NCBI GenBank assembly: GCA_002422315.1
Contig: DIUJ01000072.1
Span: forward strand, 41,498 to 105,497
Reading direction: 5' to 3'
Length of the DNA: 64,000 bases
Origin: Bacteroidetes bacterium UBA6161
Lineage (GTDB): Bacteria; Bacteroidota; Bacteroidia; NS11-12g; UBA955
The first letter of the stretch is position 1, and every line of letters starts with the position of its first letter. Of the stretch, positions 18,086-27,947 are shown piece after piece. The translations under genes and the position numbers were made by a program. The notes beneath the pieces are model-generated. The model did no database searches. It was not told the DNA's origin and saw only the letters and a program-made list of their open reading frames with translations.

Positions 18086-19927
18086 ATGAGTATGCCTCGT
18101 TTCTCCATTTTATTGCTCCTTTTTTTGTTGTTGCTAGGCAATGTAAATGCCCAAGCCCAAAACAATGTTCCAATAGTTGATAAAGACAAACTTGCGCTTA
18201 GCTATTTTAGTAGTGGCGAATATGCAAAAGCTAAGGAGATTTATGAAGAACTATTAAAGAAAAATAGATTTTCTGCTATCTACTACGAAAACTATTTGAT
18301 GTGCCTGGTGAATTTAGAGGAATACAAAGAGGCTTTAAAATTCACACAGAAGACCTCCTCGATGTTTCCAGACAATTCCAATATAAGAATAGATTACATT
18401 TGGATATTAGAAAAAAGTGGTGACAAAAAGAAAGTAATCAAGGAGATTCAAAGTGTACTAGAAAACCAATCACTCTCTAACTCTTACAAAGCTCTGCAAG
18501 TTTCCTCCGCTTTTAAAAAACGAGGATTCAAAGGCGAGGCAATTCAGGTTTTGCTTAATTCCAGACAACTTAATACCGACAAAATGGTTCACAGTATGGA
18601 ATTAGCCGATTTATATGCAGAAGCAGAAAACTACAGTGCTATGTTTGGTGAATTTCTTCAATACTTAGAGGTTAATGAAGGATATATAGACCAAATACAA
18701 AATAGGTTACAACAACTTTTGACCGAAAAAGTACATTACGAATCTCTCAAAAAGGAACTTGTATCTCGTATACAAAAAAGGCCTAATATTTACTCATACC
18801 AAAATCTTTTGTTTTGGGTTTTTGTGCAACAAAAAGACTGGGATGGTGCATTTATTCAAATCAGGGCTATAGATTTAAAAACAGATAAATCAGGCTACAG
18901 ATTGCTAGAACTAGCGGATGTATGTATAGAAAACAATGCCTTCGAAACTGCCATCAAGTGTTATCAAAATTTGCTTCTAAGAGGAGAAGAGCACCCTTTG
19001 TATGCTAGTGCAGAAATTGGATTGCTAAAAACCAAACTCACAAAACTAGAAAACGAACCAATTAAAAACCAAGAAGCTCTGTTGGTACTAGCAGAAGAAT
19101 ACAAAAGATTCTTAGAAAACAAGGGCTATTTGCCTGGTTCAGAATTTGCAAGATTTGACTTAGCATACCTATATATAAACCTACTGCACAAACCCAAACA
19201 AGGAATACTTCATTTAGAGGACCTTATAAAAAAAAATGTGTTGGATAAAACCGAAATTGCCAAAGCTAAACTAATGCTTGCAGATGCTTACCTAATGCAA
19301 GGGGAAGATTGGGAATCTCACTTATTATACAAACAAGTAGAAAAGGACTTTAAAGATGAAGCAATAGGACAAGAAGCAAAATTCAAATTTGCCAAACTAA
19401 GTTATTTTAGAGGAGAATTTGATTGGGCCTTAACCCAACTGGAAGTACTTAAAGGTGCAACCACTCAGTTGATTTCGAATAATGCAATAGAATTAGCACT
19501 GCATATAATAGAAAGTTCGGGGTTGGACAGTACAGAAGAACACTTAAATGATTTTGCACAAGCTGAATTGGCTTTTTTCAGAAACGATACATCGGATGCG
19601 TTGAATAGACTGAATAAATTAAGTGAGAAAATAAATTACCATGAATTAAGCGACAATATTCTGTTCCTAAAATCTCAAATATTATTGAAACAAAATAAAT
19701 CGAGAGAAGCGGTTACATGCCTCTTAGAAATTACTGAAAAGTATGCTTTTGGTTTATTGGCCGACGATGCTTTGTGGAACTTGGGTTTGCTTTACGAAAC
19801 CCATTTTAAAGAACCTAATAAGGCAATGGAATGTTATGAAAAAATCCTATCCAACTATCCTGACTCTTACTATGTTTTTCAGTCTAGGATAAGATATAGA
19901 AATCTAAAATCTAGCTTATCGCTTTAG
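18086..19927 (+). CDS. Exported TPR-repeat protein
   Basis: This 613-residue protein starts with a signal peptide (hydrophobic LLLLFLLLLG core, cut near NAQA) and is almost entirely helical tetratricopeptide-like repeats, for example SYFSSGEYAKAKEIYEELL near the start and NKAMECYEKILSNYPDSY near the end. Such proteins act as periplasmic scaffolds; the partner is unknown. Two starts are possible, ATG at 18086 or 18092. A -7-like TAACTTTA ends on the first of these, with a TTTG 18 bp upstream, so the second ATG may be used. The 3' end overlaps the convergent acylphosphatase-like gene by 12 bp. Confidence 0.8.
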   Translation: MSMPRFSILLLLFLLLLGNVNAQAQNNVPIVDKDKLALSYFSSGEYAKAKEIYEELLKKNRFSAIYYENYLMCLVNLEEYKEALKFTQKTSSMFPDNSNIRIDYIWILEKSGDKKKVIKEIQSVLENQSLSNSYKALQVSSAFKKRGFKGEAIQVLLNSRQLNTDKMVHSMELADLYAEAENYSAMFGEFLQYLEVNEGYIDQIQNRLQQLLTEKVHYESLKKELVSRIQKRPNIYSYQNLLFWVFVQQKDWDGAFIQIRAIDLKTDKSGYRLLELADVCIENNAFETAIKCYQNLLLRGEEHPLYASAEIGLLKTKLTKLENEPIKNQEALLVLAEEYKRFLENKGYLPGSEFARFDLAYLYINLLHKPKQGILHLEDLIKKNVLDKTEIAKAKLMLADAYLMQGEDWESHLLYKQVEKDFKDEAIGQEAKFKFAKLSYFRGEFDWALTQLEVLKGATTQLISNNAIELALHIIESSGLDSTEEHLNDFAQAELAFFRNDTSDALNRLNKLSEKINYHELSDNILFLKSQILLKQNKSREAVTCLLEITEKYAFGLLADDALWNLGLLYETHFKEPNKAMECYEKILSNYPDSYYVFQSRIRYRNLKSSLSL

Positions 19928-20269
19928 AAAATTACTCAAAACTAAATTCCATTTGGATTTTTGGCGAATTGGATATATTTTAAACTCTTTGAAGTTTTGT
20001 GAGACAATTTCTTTGTATTCAAAAGAGTTTATCTCTACGAAAGGATAATCCCCCCTGCATTTTTTTAGAAACAACTCTATAGAAGACGTTTTTCCCTCTG
20101 CGATTATCATCAAACCTTCCGTTTGAACTCCACCTTCGAGATATTTTACCATACCCATTATTTTCAGCTCCTTGGCTTGCTTGTATACAAATCTTCGGTA
20201 TCCAAGTTGTTTAATTTTACCATGTACAATAATTTCTATTGCAACATTATTTGTTGGTTTTGTTTTCAT
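19916..20269 (-). CDS. Acylphosphatase-like protein, catalytic Asn absent
   Basis: This 117-residue protein resembles acylphosphatase over about residues 9-95. The segment VHGKIKQLGYRRFVYKQA corresponds to the VxGxVQGVGFRxF phosphate-binding loop and keeps the Arg (Arg25). GMVKYLEGGVQ matches the usual GWVRNLxDGxV, but the catalytic Asn is replaced by Tyr43. It therefore probably does not hydrolyse acylphosphates efficiently. A 20-residue basic tail is added at the C-terminus. It is a single gene, convergent with the TPR gene. The fold assignment is reasonable; function is uncertain. Confidence 0.7.
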   Translation of the reverse strand: MKTKPTNNVAIEIIVHGKIKQLGYRRFVYKQAKELKIMGMVKYLEGGVQTEGLMIIAEGKTSSIELFLKKCRGDYPFVEINSFEYKEIVSQNFKEFKIYPIRQKSKWNLVLSNFLKR

Positions 20270-20478
20270 AAGGTATTCGCTTAGGTTGTTGTGTCTTTCT
20301 GTTAAGTGTGCGTCTTAACAAGTTCAAACATAAAATAAATCTTTGTTTTTTCCTTTTTTATAAAAGCGTAAATAGGGTGTAACTCCTATCGTATTGATTA
20401 TCTTATTTAAAAAAATAACTAAAAAATTAATTAGACAGACTCATTGGCAGAAGAATCAAAAAATTAAATACAAAATAC

Positions 20479-20486
20479 TACCTTTG
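20479..20486 (+). promoter_or_regulatory. Candidate -7 box for TPR lipoprotein gene
   Basis: TACCTTTG matches TAnnTTTG perfectly and ends 19 nt before the ATG at 20506, the same distance seen at other genes here. No clear -33 box at 19-21 bp. Confidence 0.45.
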
Positions 20487-20505
20487 TGTATAATTCAAGA
20501 GATCA

Positions 20506-21726
20506 ATGAAAATACAAATCAAGCCAAACTATATACTTCTCTTCTTTGCAACTGTAATTATACTGCCTTTTTATTCCTGTGCTCAAAACCCGCCAAGCAA
20601 GTTTCCGGAGATAGAAAAGCTACTTTCTAATAAAGAATATCTAAGTGCATTTGAAAAACTAGAAAAGGATTTCCCTAAATATTCAGACCCTGATGCCGAC
20701 TTACTCAAGGTAGATATTGCTGTAAATTATCACATAAATACGGTATCTCATCAATATTTTGCATTCAAAAATATTAAACCAAAAGAAGACATTTTAGACC
20801 ATAGAAAAACCGAAGGTCGCTTTGAGATGAAATACTTACCTATACACGATATATTAGATACTTTATTGATACTTTTCCCCAACAGGCACGACCTGCACAA
20901 TAGAATTGTAGAACACTACTATTTGATTTTAACTAATTATCCAGGTGGTTGGATTAAGAAAAACAATGATATTCTAGGAAAAATAGAATTTCATTCACAA
21001 AAAGCAATAGACTACAAGATGGCAAGCGGCAAAACATACTTTGCAGCAGGTTTTTTACAACTTCAGAAACAGCAAAATAAGCAAGCGATAGAATTGATAG
21101 AAAAAGCCATTGCACTGGAACCAGACAATGGTTTTTATTACTACAACTTGTGCTTCCCGTATCTTTACCAAAACCAACACATCAAAGCTTTGGAAATAAG
21201 CCAAAAAGCCTACGATTACAGCTCTGAAAGCGACTTTATTCAAAAAGCAAAAGCAAAGTACCTAACCGGTTTAATTTACGAGGAACTTTCGGAAGACCAA
21301 ACTGCATACGAGAATTTTTTAGAGGCTAGAAAATTAGATATGGAAAATTTACAAGTACTATATTCCATTATTGAATCTTGTTTAAAATTAAAGAAACCAC
21401 AGTGGATAGATTACACCAAACAATTTTTTGACATTGCCCCAGACAACTCTGAAACCTATGGAGATTTAACCCAAGTTTTTTCTCAATACCAAAGAATTGA
21501 TGATTTAATTAATTTCTTTGGTTCTCAAATGATTGTTTTCAAAGATTCTCCAAGGGTTTTAGCAAATTTACACTTTTTTATAGCTGGAAATATTTATACT
21601 AAAGACAAAGAAAAAGCAATCGAACACCTTGAAATCTCAAAAACCTATTTTATAAAATATCTTCCAGAGAACAACGCTATTTTCAGAACAATAGATCAAC
21701 AAATAGACGAGTTTAAAGCCAAATAA
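20506..21726 (+). CDS. TPR-repeat putative lipoprotein
   Basis: This 406-residue protein has a signal sequence (MKIQIKPNYILLFFATVIIL) followed by PFYSC, which could be a relaxed lipobox with Cys25. Cleavage after SCAQ by ordinary signal peptidase is the alternative. The body contains TPR-like repeats (about 150-330, e.g. KQAIELIEKAIALEPDNGFYY and KAKYLTGLIYEELSEDQTAYENFLEARKLD). It probably sits at a membrane as a protein-interaction scaffold. It is followed after 17 bp by another plus-strand gene. Confidence 0.75.
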   Translation: MKIQIKPNYILLFFATVIILPFYSCAQNPPSKFPEIEKLLSNKEYLSAFEKLEKDFPKYSDPDADLLKVDIAVNYHINTVSHQYFAFKNIKPKEDILDHRKTEGRFEMKYLPIHDILDTLLILFPNRHDLHNRIVEHYYLILTNYPGGWIKKNNDILGKIEFHSQKAIDYKMASGKTYFAAGFLQLQKQQNKQAIELIEKAIALEPDNGFYYYNLCFPYLYQNQHIKALEISQKAYDYSSESDFIQKAKAKYLTGLIYEELSEDQTAYENFLEARKLDMENLQVLYSIIESCLKLKKPQWIDYTKQFFDIAPDNSETYGDLTQVFSQYQRIDDLINFFGSQMIVFKDSPRVLANLHFFIAGNIYTKDKEKAIEHLEISKTYFIKYLPENNAIFRTIDQQIDEFKAK

Positions 21727-21743
21727 CATATTCCTATTACCCT

Positions 21744-22421
21744 ATGCAAAAACTAAACTTACAAGAACAATTTCTAATACTTGCACTTTTACCTCAAAAA
21801 AACAATTTCACATTAAACAAATTACTTATAAACTATACTCTTAGCTATATTGCTTGCCAACAACTTATTTCTTCCCAAATAATCAAGGTTGAAAAAAACA
21901 AAGTAAGCCTCTTTAATAATATAGAGTCACAAAAACTAGGGCAAATTAATTTGTTAACCAAAGAAACAAGAAAAAAACTTTTTAAGGGGAAACAGATAAA
22001 GCTAGACCTTCTAATTGAAGACATCTTTTCAAATATTGGGAAATATAAAAGAAGTGCTATTTACCAGCTAAGAGATTTGGGATTAATAGAAGCAAAAGCT
22101 TTTAAATTCTTCAAAATATTTAAAGTAAGAAAAGCAATTCTCACAAATAGTGGAAATGAATATAGAACAGATTTAATACAAACATTAAGCAGCAATTTAA
22201 ATTCTTTGGAAATAGATATTCAATCTTCGGAAAAATATTTATGGCAATTTGTGATTGGAAGTTCTTTATACAAATTTATTCCGGAGTTAAACAAGTACCA
22301 AAATGAAATCCATAGCTATGTAAACAGAATTTTATTCAAAGATAGCTCTACAATTGCTCCTGTTATAAATATGGCCGAAATAAAAATATTGCTTTGCACA
22401 ACTGTAAAATCTGATTTATGA
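21744..22421 (+). CDS. Hypothetical protein, possibly GPP34-like
   Basis: This 225-residue soluble, largely helical protein is not securely recognised. The start (LNLQEQFLILALLPQKN) and a segment RSAIYQLRDLGLIEAKA followed by a beta-rich KFFKIFKVRKAILT recall the GPP34/GOLPH3 phosphoinositide-binding-like family. That family has a similar opening and a LxxxLvxxGlL block. The match is by pattern only. The stop overlaps the start of the next gene (ATGA), so the two products are co-translated. Confidence 0.6.
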   Translation: MQKLNLQEQFLILALLPQKNNFTLNKLLINYTLSYIACQQLISSQIIKVEKNKVSLFNNIESQKLGQINLLTKETRKKLFKGKQIKLDLLIEDIFSNIGKYKRSAIYQLRDLGLIEAKAFKFFKIFKVRKAILTNSGNEYRTDLIQTLSSNLNSLEIDIQSSEKYLWQFVIGSSLYKFIPELNKYQNEIHSYVNRILFKDSSTIAPVINMAEIKILLCTTVKSDL

Positions 22422-22819
22422 AGAAAATAGATACAGAATATACATTCCTGGTATTATTTGACAGCGAATGCATGTTTTGTAATTATTGGGTTTTAAAGTC
22501 TCTACAATTCAACAAAAAAGGTAATCTAATTTATGCTAGCTTAGACAACAAAATGTTTGAAGCATACAAAGACGAATTTATACAATTAAATTCTGTAATT
22601 TTTATCAAGAACAAACAATACTTCACCTATTCCGATGCTGTAATAGAAATTATGAAAGAGTTAGAAATTCCTAGAATTCTAACTTATTCACTAAAATTAA
22701 TCCCCAAAATAATCAGAGATAAAGCATATACCATTCTTGCGAAAAACAGAAATAAATTATCCAAAAATACGGCTTGTCCTATTATCCCTTTAGAATACAA
22801 AAAACGTTTTATCGTATAA
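22418..22819 (+). CDS. DCC-family (DUF393) thiol-disulfide-like protein
   Basis: This 133-residue protein shows the DCC family opening: a beta strand, then Asp15, Cys18 and Cys21 in FDSECMFC (family DGxCxxC), followed by a helix. A later block, YFTYSDAVIEIMKEL, matches the family GSDAxLxI block. The fold is thioredoxin-like and a redox role is usually proposed. The Gly of the motif is Ser here. Translation is coupled to the upstream gene by a 4-bp overlap. Confidence 0.82.
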   Translation: MKKIDTEYTFLVLFDSECMFCNYWVLKSLQFNKKGNLIYASLDNKMFEAYKDEFIQLNSVIFIKNKQYFTYSDAVIEIMKELEIPRILTYSLKLIPKIIRDKAYTILAKNRNKLSKNTACPIIPLEYKKRFIV

Positions 22820-22991
22820 ACAAAAATCGACATTTGGGTTTCTGAAATAATTTAAAAGAATACATTTTTTTGAAATATAAGGAGTTTCGGAAATGCAATT
22901 CAAATAAAAGCCCTTGTTTTAATCTATTTTTGGAGAGTTTTTATCTTCTCTTTTCAAACATGCTGTTTTCATTGTCTAAATTCGCCCTCTT

Positions 22992-25424
22992 ATGTGGTTA
23001 AAATTGATAAAAAACAAACTTCTCTATACTTTGGCTCTTCCTCTATGTTTACTTAGTTTTAAAAACCAAGCCCAAAACATTGAAATCAAAGGGAAAGTAA
23101 TTGACAATTTAACCAAGGAACCACTTCCTTTTGTTGGAGTTACAATAAATGACAAAAACGGAAAATTCCTAATTGGAAAAAATACAGATTTAGAAGGTCA
23201 ATTCCTCTTGTCGGTAGAATTAAAAGAAACCTTTATAATCAATTATAGATTTGTAGGATACACTACGAAAACAGACACGGTTTATCTTGTAAAAAACAAA
23301 AAAGAAATAAACCTTGGCGAAATATTATTAAGTACCGCATCAAATTTATTGGATGGAGCTAAAGTACAAGGAGAAAAGGCCGACATGATAATGGAAGCGG
23401 ATCGCAAAGTTTTCAATGTAGAAAATACTACTCTAGCACAGGGAGGCACAACCTTGGATATACTTAGACAAATACCCACAGTAGATATAGATGTAGATGG
23501 AAATGTTGTACTTAGAGGTTCCTCCGATGTTCAAATATATATTAACGGCAGGCAAAGTGGAATGTCTGGAAGCAACAAACAAGCAATTTTTGAACAAATA
23601 CCTGCCTCGAATGTAGAGCGTATAGAAATTATCACAAACCCATCTTCAAAATTTGATTCTGAAGGAACTGCGGGAATCATCAATATTATTCTAAAATCTA
23701 ACAAGAAAAAAGGATGGAATAGTACTATGGTAGCGGGAGTTGGAACAAACAACAAGTACAATGGATCGGCAAGTTATTCTTACGTAAAAAATAAATTTGC
23801 TTTTAGTTCTACTTATGGCTACCGATACAATCAAAACTGGAGGTCTGTTCAATCCGAAAGAAAAAACTTTTTTGTAGACACATCTTTCTATGTAAACCAA
23901 ATAGGAAGAGGCATAAATTACTCGAACAACCATACTTGGAATGGAAATATTGATTATGAATTGAACAAAAAAAACACCTTGAGTTTAAATTGGATTGCGG
24001 GAATGGAAAATAGAAGTGCCCCTGAAAATGTGAATTATGAATTCCTAGACCAAGCTAGCAGTTTGAGCAGTGCTTATTATAGAAACAGAAGGGAATATAG
24101 AGACGCTAAAAATGGAGATATTGGATTTAATTGGATTTCAAAATTTGACACTAAAGGGCATCAACTTTCTTTTCTTGGATACTATTCATATTCCGATAAA
24201 AAAGACTTGGCAAATTTCATACAAGATTTAGAAGGCAGTTTTAGACAAAATCAAAATACCAATATATACAGCATAAACAAGCTACCTATTCTACAATTAG
24301 ACTATACTAAACCTTTAAAAAATGAAAGCAAATTCGAAAGCGGTACTAAATTCACGCTTAGAGATATAGACAATAACTTTTTAGTGGATACTCTTGATTT
24401 TTCAAACGCCATTATAATTCCAAATTTAAACCTATCGAATAGAATGCTTTACAAGGAATACGTTAGTGCTGTATATGCTAATTTTAATACAAAATATAAA
24501 AACACAAAAATACAAGGGGGATTAAGAGTTGAAAATACAAATATAGATGGCCTTCAGGTTGTAAACAATGTAAACCTAGACAACTCCTACACCAACTTAT
24601 TCCCTTCTGTATATTTGACCCAAGAGATTAAAAAAGGACATGAAATACAGACTAGTTATAGTAGAAGAATAAACAGACCTAGTCTGGAAATGCTAAATCC
24701 TTTTGCAGAGCAAACCGACCCATTTAATCTACGAACAGGAAATCCAAAACTTAATCCAGAATTAATAGATGCAGTAGAAGCCTCCTATTTTGCAAATAAA
24801 AATGGAGATTTTCTAAGTGGCACCGTATATTACAGACAAGTAAACGGTTCTTTTCAGAGAATTAGAAGTGTAGATAATGAAGGGGTTGCAACAATGACTT
24901 TTATAAATTTGGATGTTTCTAGAAATGTTGGTTTAGAAGGAGTAATTAGAAAAAAGATTAAAAATGTAAATACTACTTTAAATTTAAACCTATTTAGAAA
25001 CCAAGCTACTGGTAGTTTTCAAAACAATACTGTACAAGCAGTTAACTATTCTTGGTTTGGTAAGTTATTAGTAAGCTATAAACTACTTCAAACTATTGAT
25101 ATTCAGGCATCATACAACTATAGAGGAAAGATAACCTATGTACAGGGAACGATAGAACCCATGCATAATTTAGATATTGGGATAAAAAAGGACTTTTGGA
25201 ACAAAAAAGGGAATTTAGCCTTAAGTGTAACAGATGTATTTAACACCCGTCAATTTGTAATAGAAAATGGTGGAGAGAACTTTGCCGGCAATGCTGTAAG
25301 AAGATGGGAGACCCGAATTGCAACATTGAATTTTACTTACAAAATAGGAAATTCTACCCCAGAAATGAATAAAAAACCAAACAAACCAATACGAGGGGAA
25401 GGCGGAGGAGATATGGAGTTTTAA
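22992..25424 (+). CDS. TonB-dependent-receptor-like outer membrane beta-barrel protein
   Basis: This 810-residue outer membrane protein has a signal peptide (cut near NQAQ, residue 27), a carboxypeptidase-regulatory-like domain (about 29-115, IKGKVIDNLTKEPLPFVGV), and a plug domain (about 140-235) with ILRQIPTVDIDVDGNV and VERIEIITNPSSKFDSEGT. A long beta-barrel region follows, matching the outer membrane beta-barrel family common in Bacteroidota. The C-terminus ends with RGEGGGDMEF rather than a terminal aromatic strand, as often in this subgroup. The substrate is unknown; no susD-like partner is adjacent. It converges on the lysE-type gene with only a 9-bp gap. Confidence 0.88.
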   Translation: MWLKLIKNKLLYTLALPLCLLSFKNQAQNIEIKGKVIDNLTKEPLPFVGVTINDKNGKFLIGKNTDLEGQFLLSVELKETFIINYRFVGYTTKTDTVYLVKNKKEINLGEILLSTASNLLDGAKVQGEKADMIMEADRKVFNVENTTLAQGGTTLDILRQIPTVDIDVDGNVVLRGSSDVQIYINGRQSGMSGSNKQAIFEQIPASNVERIEIITNPSSKFDSEGTAGIINIILKSNKKKGWNSTMVAGVGTNNKYNGSASYSYVKNKFAFSSTYGYRYNQNWRSVQSERKNFFVDTSFYVNQIGRGINYSNNHTWNGNIDYELNKKNTLSLNWIAGMENRSAPENVNYEFLDQASSLSSAYYRNRREYRDAKNGDIGFNWISKFDTKGHQLSFLGYYSYSDKKDLANFIQDLEGSFRQNQNTNIYSINKLPILQLDYTKPLKNESKFESGTKFTLRDIDNNFLVDTLDFSNAIIIPNLNLSNRMLYKEYVSAVYANFNTKYKNTKIQGGLRVENTNIDGLQVVNNVNLDNSYTNLFPSVYLTQEIKKGHEIQTSYSRRINRPSLEMLNPFAEQTDPFNLRTGNPKLNPELIDAVEASYFANKNGDFLSGTVYYRQVNGSFQRIRSVDNEGVATMTFINLDVSRNVGLEGVIRKKIKNVNTTLNLNLFRNQATGSFQNNTVQAVNYSWFGKLLVSYKLLQTIDIQASYNYRGKITYVQGTIEPMHNLDIGIKKDFWNKKGNLALSVTDVFNTRQFVIENGGENFAGNAVRRWETRIATLNFTYKIGNSTPEMNKKPNKPIRGEGGGDMEF

Positions 25425-25433
25425 CCCAAAACT

Positions 25434-26069
25434 CTACTTAAAAAAAACCTTCCCAAACATATACAACCCAAATGCGATAAAAATAGTTCCAGCTATTTGG
25501 TTTACTCTTTTTAGATTTTGTGTTGAAATATATTTTTTGATTCGAAAAGCAAATACAGCAATCAAGGATTCTGTAGTAAAAATAGCAGCAATTGCGCCAG
25601 CAAAAAATACAACTTTATGAGTCATTGAATATCCGAATGTTAAAGACAATGAGGTTGAAATTCCAAGCCAAATGAAAAAATTAACCGGATTTATAACGTT
25701 TAACAGTATACCGTTACCCATAAAAAACAAAACTTTGGAAGATGAAAATGTTTTTTGTGAATTTAACTGCAAAGATAATTGTGGTGTTTTTTTAAAAACT
25801 TGAAATAAACCAAAACCCAACAAAAGGAATGCTCCCAATAAACTTATGTAAGTACTTTCAGATTCCATAATTTTAGCAAAGCTTGAACTACCTAAAGCCA
25901 AGGCAATAAAGAAAATATCGCTAATTACAACTCCAAGAGATATTAAAATTCCAGCTTTATAATTATAGGAAAGTGAATTTTGAACTATAGAGAAGAAAAC
26001 CGTACCCAGCATTAAGCTCAGGGTTATTCCTGATAAAAAACCTTCTAAGAAGATGAAAACTTCTTGCAT
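25434..26069 (-). CDS. LysE/RhtB family membrane exporter
   Basis: This 211-residue protein has about six hydrophobic segments and the LysE fold pattern: FLSGITLSLMLGTVFFSIVQNS at the N-terminus, GILISLGVVISDIFFI, and the mid-protein NGILLNVINPVNFFIWLG containing the conserved NP. Members export amino acids or related compounds; the substrate cannot be told. It is the last gene of a minus-strand cluster, 12 bp after sppA. Confidence 0.85.
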   Translation of the reverse strand: MQEVFIFLEGFLSGITLSLMLGTVFFSIVQNSLSYNYKAGILISLGVVISDIFFIALALGSSSFAKIMESESTYISLLGAFLLLGFGLFQVFKKTPQLSLQLNSQKTFSSSKVLFFMGNGILLNVINPVNFFIWLGISTSLSLTFGYSMTHKVVFFAGAIAAIFTTESLIAVFAFRIKKYISTQNLKRVNQIAGTIFIAFGLYMFGKVFFK

Positions 26070-26081
26070 AAAAAGAGTAAA

Positions 26082-27851
26082 TCAATCTAAAGAAAGAGTA
26101 TATGGCAAACTTGCTTTTACGCCTGCTTGTTTATGTAAATCACTAATGGCTTTGTAATACGAATAGAACATACCCATTTCATTCTTCAAGAATTGTTCTT
26201 TTAATAGAGCTTTTATCTGGAACAAAGAGTTTATGGAATTATCCTTTTCAGGTAAATATTTTATTCTGAAATCATTCTTTTTAAGACCCGCTTTGTACGA
26301 TGCAATATGCACACACTCTCTTATGCTCGCATAACCATCAATTAAATTAACTTTCTGTGCATCTGGACCAATCCAAACCTTACCTTGAGCTATAGACTCT
26401 ACATGTGAGCTATCTAATCCCCTTCCATTCTCTACTACTTGCGTAAAATTATGGTAAACCCTGTCTACTCCTTTCTGAATTATTTGTTTTTGGTTAAATG
26501 TTAGTTCTTTATCTAATGTACCGAAATCTGCATACTCTCCAGTTTTCAGTGTTTCAAACTTCAATCCTAGGTGCTCGTTAAACAGCTCTTTCATATTTGG
26601 ATAAAGAGCAAATACACCTATAGAACCAGTTAAGGTATATTTGGATGCAAAAATGGAATCTGCTGGTGCTGCAATATAATATCCTCCACTAGCTGCCACA
26701 TCTCCCATGCTTACAATTACAGGCTTAGATTGCTTAATTAGCATAATTTCTCTCCATATTTGATCAGAACCATAAGCACTTCCTCCCGGGGAGTTTATCC
26801 TTACAACTAAAGCTTTTACTTCTTTATTAAACCTTGCTTTTCTAAGAGATTTAAGTAAAGATTTACATCCAGCTTCATTGTCATTGTTACTTACATTTGT
26901 TATTTCGCCTGCTATGTATACAAAAGCGATTACATTATCAGAAGAAAAATTACCGATATCTTTCGAATTCATTCCGTAGTAGTCACTAAAGCTAGTAAAG
27001 CACATTTTATCTTCTGGTTTTTTGCCAACTTTTCTTTTAATTATTGTAGCTACTTCATCTTCATATGCTAATCTATCAATCAATTTTTTCTTAACTGCGG
27101 AAACTGGGTTTTGAACCAAAAACGCCTGTATATCTGACCTCAAACTATCTTTATGTATTGCTCTATTTTTGGCTATATCTTCACAAAATTGATTGAAACT
27201 TACATCAAGATATCTCTGTATTTGTGATTTATTTTCTTCGCTCAGTTGATCTTGTGTATATACTTCTGCTGCACCTTTGTGGGTACCTACTTTGAAAAGT
27301 TCCATTTTAACCCCCACTTTATCTAACAATCCCTTGTACAACAAAATATTGGAACTTAGTCCATCCAAAACTATTTCTCCAGATGGATTAAGAAAAATAC
27401 TATCACATACACTGGCGAGGTAATAATTTTTCTCTGTAAGTATTTCTCCATAGGCATACACAAATTTGCCTTGTTTTTTGAAAAAAGACAGGGCTTCGCG
27501 AATTTCTTCAATTGTTGCAAAACCCGCATCAAACAATCCTGGTTTCACAAGTATTCCTTTTACGTTTGCATCGGTAGAGGCGTTGTATATTACATTTAAA
27601 ATCTTATCTAAACCTATATTTGTGTTAGAGTTCTTGTTTATCCATTCTTCCAAAGGATTTTCATCTGCCTTTTCCACTATAGTATAGTTTAAGTTTAATT
27701 CTAAAACCATGTTTTTAGAAGGTGTTTTCTTTTTGTCAACTACCGAAGACAATACTACACTTACAATGCCAATGCCAACTACCAAAAGAAGGAAAGCGGA
27801 TACAAGAACCCCAACGATTGTAGCCAGCACATTTTTTAAAAACTGCAACAT
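26082..27851 (-). CDS. sppA: Signal peptide peptidase SppA (67K type)
   Basis: This 589-residue protease has one N-terminal membrane anchor (about 13-36) and two tandem S49 domains. The catalytic dyad is Lys192 (FKVGTHKGAAE, first domain) and Ser388 (GDVAASGGYYIAAP, second domain). The substrate-channel block VVRINSPGGSAYGSDQIW precedes it. SppA degrades signal peptides left in the membrane, facing the periplasm. The length matches the long, double-domain form. A TATATTTG box (27874-27881) ends 22 nt upstream of the ATG, so sppA-lysE may have its own promoter despite following the PBP gene. Confidence 0.95.
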   Translation of the reverse strand: MLQFLKNVLATIVGVLVSAFLLLVVGIGIVSVVLSSVVDKKKTPSKNMVLELNLNYTIVEKADENPLEEWINKNSNTNIGLDKILNVIYNASTDANVKGILVKPGLFDAGFATIEEIREALSFFKKQGKFVYAYGEILTEKNYYLASVCDSIFLNPSGEIVLDGLSSNILLYKGLLDKVGVKMELFKVGTHKGAAEVYTQDQLSEENKSQIQRYLDVSFNQFCEDIAKNRAIHKDSLRSDIQAFLVQNPVSAVKKKLIDRLAYEDEVATIIKRKVGKKPEDKMCFTSFSDYYGMNSKDIGNFSSDNVIAFVYIAGEITNVSNNDNEAGCKSLLKSLRKARFNKEVKALVVRINSPGGSAYGSDQIWREIMLIKQSKPVIVSMGDVAASGGYYIAAPADSIFASKYTLTGSIGVFALYPNMKELFNEHLGLKFETLKTGEYADFGTLDKELTFNQKQIIQKGVDRVYHNFTQVVENGRGLDSSHVESIAQGKVWIGPDAQKVNLIDGYASIRECVHIASYKAGLKKNDFRIKYLPEKDNSINSLFQIKALLKEQFLKNEMGMFYSYYKAISDLHKQAGVKASLPYTLSLD

Positions 27852-27873
27852 TTAATTAATTAACTTTAACTTT

Positions 27874-27881
27874 CAAATATA
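27874..27881 (-). promoter_or_regulatory. Candidate -7 box for sppA
   Basis: Minus-strand TATATTTG, ending 22 nt before the sppA ATG; no convincing -33 element. Confidence 0.35.
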
Positions 27882-27947
27882 AGTCAAGCTAGTTTAAAAA
27901 AAATAAGTTTCGATTAAACCCCCATTTGAGTCGGGTATAAGTTTAGC

